Source: Sediminibacterium sp. (GTDB taxonomy: Bacteria; Bacteroidota; Bacteroidia; Chitinophagales; Chitinophagaceae). From it: 64,000 nucleotides of DNA. The stretch covers positions 62,001 to 126,000 of the forward strand of contig JAFWCB010000008.1 of the NCBI GenBank assembly GCA_017537025.1, read 5' to 3'. Below the pieces are notes generated by a model. The model was not told where the DNA came from. It did not search any database and saw only the letters and a list, made by a program, of their open reading frames with translations. Positions 59,998-64,000 of this stretch are shown here, piece by piece. The first letter of the stretch is position 1, and every line of letters begins with the position of its first letter. The translations under genes and the position numbers were made by a program.

Positions 59998-60729
59998 ATG
60001 GTAAAAAGCACAAGAATCATACCGGCAAAAGAGCATGTGTATTTAGAAGGCCCCAAACCAAGAATTTATGAATTAGGTTTTGCTTTTGAGGTATTATGGC
60101 AGTTTATCAAAGGTTTTCGCACACTGCATTTTGTAGGTCCATGTATTACGGTTTTTGGCAGTGCTCGTTTTAAGGAAGATCATCCGTATTATAAGGCGGC
60201 TGTGCAAATGGGTAAAGCTATTGCTGATTTAGGTTTTACTACGATGACCGGTGGAGGCCCGGGTATTATGGAAGCGGCTAATAGAGGAGCTTATGAAAAT
60301 GGAGGAACCTCTGTCGGGGTAAATATCAAATTGCCTTTTGAGCAACATATAAACCCTTATGTACACAAATCGATTACGATCAATTATTTTTTTATCAGAA
60401 AAGTATTATTAGTAAAGTATTCTTATGCTTTTATTATTATGCCCGGCGGTTTTGGTACCATGGATGAATATTTTGAAACGCTCACCCTTGTACAAACAAA
60501 AACGATTAATGATTTTCCGATCGTATTATTCGGGAAGGAATATTTTCAACCTTTAATGGATTATTGTGCGTATATGGTAGAGCAAGGTACTATTTCACCT
60601 GAAGATATGAACCTGGTTTTAGTAACCGATGATATCAATGAAGCTGTTCAGCATATCCAACAATATGTACAAAAGAATTTTACCGTTACAGAGAGGAGAA
60701 GTATAAGTTGGTTATTCGAGAAGCGGTAG
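59998..60729 (+). CDS. LOG family nucleotide phosphoribohydrolase
   Basis: A 243-residue Rossmann-like protein of the TIGR00730 (LOG) family, which cleaves cytokinin-type or other nucleoside monophosphates. ITVFGSARFKEDHP, MTGGGPGIMEAANRGAYENG and MPGGFGTMDEYFETLTLVQT are the signatures, including PGGxGTxxE. The N-terminal extension (residues 1-45) is longer than in plant LOG. It diverges from the unknown exported gene, 30 bases apart. Confidence 0.9.
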   Translation: MVKSTRIIPAKEHVYLEGPKPRIYELGFAFEVLWQFIKGFRTLHFVGPCITVFGSARFKEDHPYYKAAVQMGKAIADLGFTTMTGGGPGIMEAANRGAYENGGTSVGVNIKLPFEQHINPYVHKSITINYFFIRKVLLVKYSYAFIIMPGGFGTMDEYFETLTLVQTKTINDFPIVLFGKEYFQPLMDYCAYMVEQGTISPEDMNLVLVTDDINEAVQHIQQYVQKNFTVTERRSISWLFEKR

Positions 60730-60747
60730 GTTGATAGGCTTCTTTCT

Positions 60748-61386
60748 CTAGAGCATACCAACGGATTTGAGTTTGTTTAGCATTGAAATGCAATCCTCGG
60801 TTCCTGTTTTTTTAAATAAGGCAGCTCTTTTTTTGCTGGCTACCGATTCTGAAATATTCATTTGATGGGCAACTTCTTTAAGGGGTAGGCCTTCGTCTAA
60901 TAATTGAGCCAATCTCATTTCTCGGGGTGTTATGCTTTCTAACCATTCTATCGGGGTATTTTGAATGTTAATGATATCTTGCTCCGTAAGTCCAAAAGAT
61001 GTTGGAAAATAATAATCATTATGAATAACCGCATGAATAGCACAGGTAATTTCATCTGAAAAATAGTCCTTACTGGTATATGCTTTAACGCCGTATCTAA
61101 TCATACCCTCCATAACCTGTTTGTCTCCGAAAATTGTATTTACAATAATTTTTATATCCGGATGGTATATTTGCAAGTGTTTGGCAACATCATAGCCATT
61201 CATGCCTTTTAGCATTTGAACGTCTAGTATTAATATGGTAGGCTCTTGGTTTTCTTTACAATATGCCAAACATGCTTCTCCACTATACACCGGAGGAAGA
61301 ATTTCATGTTCAGTTTTTAAGTGCAGATAGTCGGCTAAGGAGTTGGCAACTCTTTGATTATCGTCGCAGATTAGTATGGAAATCAT
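60748..61386 (-). CDS. Response regulator with LuxR-type DNA-binding domain
   Basis: A 212-residue NarL/FixJ-like regulator. The receiver domain has Asp8 and Asp9 in ICDDN, phosphoacceptor Asp55 in ILILDVQML, and Lys106 in YTSKDYFSDE, so it looks phosphorylatable. The LuxR-type helix-turn-helix is in ITPREMRLAQLLDEGLPLK and EVAHQMNISESVASKKRAAL. No histidine kinase is adjacent. It diverges from the VKOR-thioredoxin gene, and two similar dyads lie between them. Confidence 0.9.
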   Translation of the reverse strand: MISILICDDNQRVANSLADYLHLKTEHEILPPVYSGEACLAYCKENQEPTILILDVQMLKGMNGYDVAKHLQIYHPDIKIIVNTIFGDKQVMEGMIRYGVKAYTSKDYFSDEITCAIHAVIHNDYYFPTSFGLTEQDIINIQNTPIEWLESITPREMRLAQLLDEGLPLKEVAHQMNISESVASKKRAALFKKTGTEDCISMLNKLKSVGML

Positions 61387-61471
61387 AGGGGTGGTTTAAA
61401 TTTTTTGAAATCTCTTGGAATTTGCGATACTTATAGAACGAATATATTGAAATTATTTTTAATAAAGAAGA

Positions 61472-61538
61472 GGGGATACTTTTGTATCTTTTTTTCAATT
61501 TTCATAAAAAAGGGACTTTTGTACCCCCTTTTCAATTT
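61472..61538. promoter_or_regulatory. Tandem dyad repeat with -7-like elements
   Basis: Copy A (61472-61501) contains GATACTTTTGTATC and copy B (61512-61538) contains GGGACTTTTGTACC; both end in CAATTT. The cores CTTTTGTA are 37 bases apart. TACTTTTG at 61477-61484 matches TAnnTTTG. The region lies between the response regulator and the fusion gene at 61586, so it may be the regulator's binding site plus promoter. Confidence 0.5.
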
Positions 61539-61585
61539 GGTTGTTACTATTTTCTCTCCGAAGTTTATATTCTAACGATTTAAAC

Positions 61586-63199
61586 ATGATTGCCGGTTCG
61601 ATTTTTAAAAGCTTGTATGAAAATCAAGTATTGATTGTAAAAGCTTTATTACAACAACTAAAAGTGAAGGTAAATATCAATACCATTGATGATACTTTAC
61701 ATAACCACCCCGATTACCCAAGTTTTTTATCTATTACCGATTCCTTACAGAAATGGAATGTAGAAAGTTTAGCGATACAAACAAGTGCAGATAAGTTGGA
61801 TGAAATACCTGTTCCTTTTATCACAAGTTTAAAGTCAGGCGTTTTTGTAACGGTTATTGCTGTTGATAATCAAAATATAAATTTATGTAATCAACATGGG
61901 AAGAAGGAATTGATTGAAAGGGAATCTTTTTTGAAAATCTGGACAGAAACCATTGTAGTAGCTGAAGCCAATGAAAAATCAGGTGAGCCTGATTATAAAA
62001 AGAAACTGAATCAATCCATTATTAAATCTATCACCTATAGCCTATTACCTATAACCTGCTTAGCATTTGTTCTATGGCCATTTATTAACGGTACAGATGG
62101 GCTTTTGCCAACAGCCTATTTGCTGCTAAAACTGGTTGGCTTAACTGTTTCGCTTCTATTACTTTGGTATGATATAGACAAGGGTAACCCGCTTTTAAAG
62201 CAAATATGTTCAGGTATACAAAAAGCTAATTGTAATGCGGTACTCAATACCAAAGCAGCATCTTTATTTGGTGTTTTAACTTGGAGCGAGGTTGGGTTTA
62301 TTTATTTTTCCGGTAGTTTGTTATTTGCATCATTTGCAGGTATTAAAGAGATAATGCCTGTATTATGTAGCTTATCGCTTTTAGCTTTTCCCTATATATT
62401 CTTCTCTATTTATTATCAATGGAGGATTGCGAAACAATGGTGTGTGCTTTGTTTACTTGTTCAGTCTGTATTATTATTAGAAACAGTTCTGGTATTAATA
62501 GGTACCCGTATATCAGTAGATACTGTTATAAATACAGTTAATAATTATTGGATTATAGCTATTATCTCTATAGCTATTCCCACTATAAGCTGGTTCTTAG
62601 TAAAGCCATTATTGAAGAAATTACAAAAAGCAAAGTATGAGAAAAGAAGCTATTTGCAGCTAAAGTATAACGATCAAGTATTTTGGTCTTTACTACAAAA
62701 ACAAAAGTCTATAGTAGAGCATGACACAGAAGGTTTAGGAATATTAATTGGTAACCCTAACGCTAACCATACAATTGTTAAAGTATGTAACCCATATTGT
62801 GGCCCTTGCGCTAACGCGCACCCTGAGCTAGAGAAGGTTATTGCACAAAATCCCAATATAAATGCTCAAATTATTTTTTCAGTGAGTAATAGCGAAGATG
62901 ACTATAGAGTGAAACCGGTAAAGCATTTATTGGCAATAGCCGAAAAGAGTAATGAGCAGCTAACACACAAAGCATTAGACGATTGGTATTTAGCCACCGA
63001 GAAAGACTATAACTCGTTTGCTAATAAATATCCGATGAATGGAGAGTTAAAAATGCAAACGGCAAAAATTGAGAAAATGAGCAATTGGTGTAATAATGTT
63101 GGCATTCAATATACCCCAACCCTTTTTATTGATGGCTACGAGCTACCAAAAAATTATCAATTAAAAGATATTAACTATTTTATCCATGAAGATATATAA
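61586..63199 (+). CDS. C39-like, VKOR and thioredoxin domain fusion protein
   Basis: A 537-residue membrane protein with three parts. Residues 1-125 look like a C39-peptidase-like domain (HNHPDYPSFLSITDSLQKW) without an evident catalytic Cys. Residues about 145-340 are a VKOR-type membrane domain with Cys208 and Cys216 and the QWCVLC pair Cys286/Cys289. Residues 370-537 are a DsbA/thioredoxin-like domain with CNPYCGPC (active Cys405, Cys408). Such a layout can form disulfides in exported peptides, and the next gene encodes an eight-cysteine peptide. The ATG at 61586 is preferred over a TTG at 61541. Four heptamers at 62030-62057 encode part of helix 1. Confidence 0.85.
   Translation: MIAGSIFKSLYENQVLIVKALLQQLKVKVNINTIDDTLHNHPDYPSFLSITDSLQKWNVESLAIQTSADKLDEIPVPFITSLKSGVFVTVIAVDNQNINLCNQHGKKELIERESFLKIWTETIVVAEANEKSGEPDYKKKLNQSIIKSITYSLLPITCLAFVLWPFINGTDGLLPTAYLLLKLVGLTVSLLLLWYDIDKGNPLLKQICSGIQKANCNAVLNTKAASLFGVLTWSEVGFIYFSGSLLFASFAGIKEIMPVLCSLSLLAFPYIFFSIYYQWRIAKQWCVLCLLVQSVLLLETVLVLIGTRISVDTVINTVNNYWIIAIISIAIPTISWFLVKPLLKKLQKAKYEKRSYLQLKYNDQVFWSLLQKQKSIVEHDTEGLGILIGNPNANHTIVKVCNPYCGPCANAHPELEKVIAQNPNINAQIIFSVSNSEDDYRVKPVKHLLAIAEKSNEQLTHKALDDWYLATEKDYNSFANKYPMNGELKMQTAKIEKMSNWCNNVGIQYTPTLFIDGYELPKNYQLKDINYFIHEDI
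62030..62057. repeat. In-frame heptamer quartet
   Basis: ATCACCT, ATAGCCT and two more units of form ATNNCCT encode residues about 149-158 (ITYSLLPIT) of the fusion protein, in the first membrane helix of the VKOR domain. Confidence 0.65.
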
Positions 63200-63204
63200 C
63201 CTTA

Positions 63205-63233
63205 TTTCTTTTTGCTTAGTACCCAAAAAGAAA
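63205..63233. other. Intercistronic hairpin
   Basis: TTTCTTTTTG (63205-63214) pairs with CAAAAAGAAA (63224-63233) around a nine-base loop, between the fusion gene and the peptide gene. It might stabilise or attenuate the downstream message. Confidence 0.5.
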
Positions 63234-63328
63234 AGTACAACGGTACTACACTTACAAAGTGGTTGTGCGAGCCAATTATCTGCTGATGCTTTAAGCTGCA
63301 GGAATTTATCTAACTTTAATTTATCAAA

Positions 63329-63556
63329 ATGAAGCAGAAATTTCAAAACTTGGGGATTCTAATAAGTAGAAGTGCTCAAAAAAAGCTGATCGGAGGTGAT
63401 GAGACTCTTGGTGATGGTACTGGATCTTGTAGTGGCAATACATCTTCTGATACATGTTCAAACACATGTACTGTCACCTGCAATGGTACAAGTACTAGTG
63501 GAAACTGTAAGTGGAGTACTACTTATAGTAAGTGTTACTGTGTTGCGGGCTGCTAA
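63329..63556 (+). CDS. Double-glycine-leader, eight-cysteine secreted peptide precursor
   Basis: A 75-residue peptide. The leader MKQKFQNLGI LISRSAQKKLIGG ends with Gly22-Gly23, the cut site of C39-type peptidase transporters. The core is rich in Thr, Ser and Gly and has cysteines at 34, 43, 47, 51, 60, 69, 71 and 75, enough for four disulfides. I do not recognise the core. It sits 129 bases after a gene encoding a disulfide-forming fusion, and has its own terminator. A bacteriocin, signal or RiPP-like product is inferred. Confidence 0.75.
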   Translation: MKQKFQNLGILISRSAQKKLIGGDETLGDGTGSCSGNTSSDTCSNTCTVTCNGTSTSGNCKWSTTYSKCYCVAGC

Positions 63557-63578
63557 AACTAGCTTTTTTATTAAAATT

Positions 63579-63615
63579 AAAACAGGGTTATACTCTTTCA
63601 TTATAGCCCTGTTTT
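63579..63615 (+). terminator. Terminator of the peptide gene
   Basis: AAAACAGGGTTATA (63579-63592) pairs with TATAGCCCTGTTTT (63602-63615) with one G-T wobble. It lies 22 bases after the peptide stop; the final T run is only four long. Bases 63616-63737 show nothing further. Confidence 0.65.
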
Positions 63616-63737
63616 GATTGCATGTATGCTTCTATTGTTTTATTAATAAACCAAATACTTGAGTGGCTAGATTAAGCTAAGAAGAATACCTACTCAGAAA
63701 AAGTAATAATTATACCTTAATCAGTTTTCTACTAGTT

Positions 63738-64000
63738 ATGTTCAATTTAATTTCATCAGGTAATTTAAAGTTTAAAACTATAGTACTGATAGTTTATTTG
63801 TTATTTATACTTTTAAATTCAAGGAATTTTGTTTATTGCCAAAATTACAAAGTTCCTATGTTGAATGTAGGGGATAAGGCGCCCTCTTTAGGAATAAGTA
63901 AATGGCTTAAAGGAGATACTATTTATAAATTACAAAAAGGTAAGGTATACGTATTAGAGTTTTGGGCTACATGGTGTAAGCCTTGTATTGCATCAATGCC
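63738..64000 (+). CDS. TlpA-like thioredoxin (partial, N-terminal)
   Basis: The frame from ATG at 63738 is open to the window edge. It starts with a hydrophobic signal or anchor (TIVLIVYLLFILLN), then LNVGDKAPSLGISKWLKGD and FWATWCKPC, the CxxC active site of TlpA/ResA-type periplasmic thioredoxins. It follows the Cys-rich peptide gene and so could provide reducing or isomerising power for it. The 3' part is outside the window. Confidence 0.85.
   Translation, partial: MFNLISSGNLKFKTIVLIVYLLFILLNSRNFVYCQNYKVPMLNVGDKAPSLGISKWLKGDTIYKLQKGKVYVLEFWATWCKPCIASM

Overview
The window looks like chromosomal DNA of an AT-rich member of the Bacteroidota, probably Chitinophagia-like. The evidence is gene content (GxxExxY protein, LptC lipoprotein, ribosomal protein THX, TIGR02757, DUF2911 and DUF4286 families, carboxypeptidase-regulatory-like repeat protein) and recurrent promoter -7 elements of the TAnnTTTG type in place of strong Shine-Dalgarno sites. 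No rRNA, tRNA, CRISPR array, phage or complete IS transposase was seen.

Layout. Bases 1-146 are the end of an epimerase-like gene. Bases 264-8774 form a tightly overlapped heme operon, hemA-C-D-E-F-B-L-H-J, with a promoter element and a terminator; it encodes every step from glutamyl-tRNA to protoheme. Bases 8.9-19.5 kb hold mostly + strand housekeeping genes: a THI5-like protein without a signal peptide, aldehyde dehydrogenase, glutathione peroxidase, dusB, CPBP protease, cdsA, psd, a tiny Cys-rich exported protein, a HAD phosphatase, an SDR, an LpxH-like hydrolase and a glycosyltransferase. Bases 19.5-28.4 kb are - strand genes, including a GxxExxY nuclease-like gene enclosed by 28/30-matching inverted repeats, and an SdpR/SdpI operon with a clear operator palindrome. 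Bases 28.4-35.4 kb are an eight-gene surface-glycan operon. Bases 35.5-48.3 kb carry a deoxyhypusine-synthase-like gene lacking the catalytic lysine region, an M28 peptidase, rpiB, tatC, a CNNM/CorC protein, an ECF sigma/anti-sigma operon, lptC, an outer-membrane protein and coaX. Bases 48.3-54.9 kb are a second glycosyltransferase group around meaB. Bases 55-60.7 kb hold a Tat-exported class V aminotransferase, THX, HU, xth and a LOG protein.

The right end (60.7-64 kb) is the best candidate for an undescribed system: a LuxR-type response regulator, a membrane protein fusing a C39-like domain, a VKOR domain and a thioredoxin domain, a 75-residue peptide with a double-glycine leader and eight cysteines, and the start of a TlpA-like thioredoxin. 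I infer a dedicated pathway for making and exporting a disulfide-rich peptide.

A second theme is small repetitive DNA. Degenerate tandem heptamers occur at about ten places, often as head-to-head inverted arrays and sometimes next to a REP-like CTGAGC...CGAAG palindrome. Several have entered coding sequence in frame (O-antigen-ligase-like protein, anti-sigma-like protein, VKOR fusion) or now hold start or stop codons. Three GC-rich perfect palindromes also lie inside genes near 50 kb.
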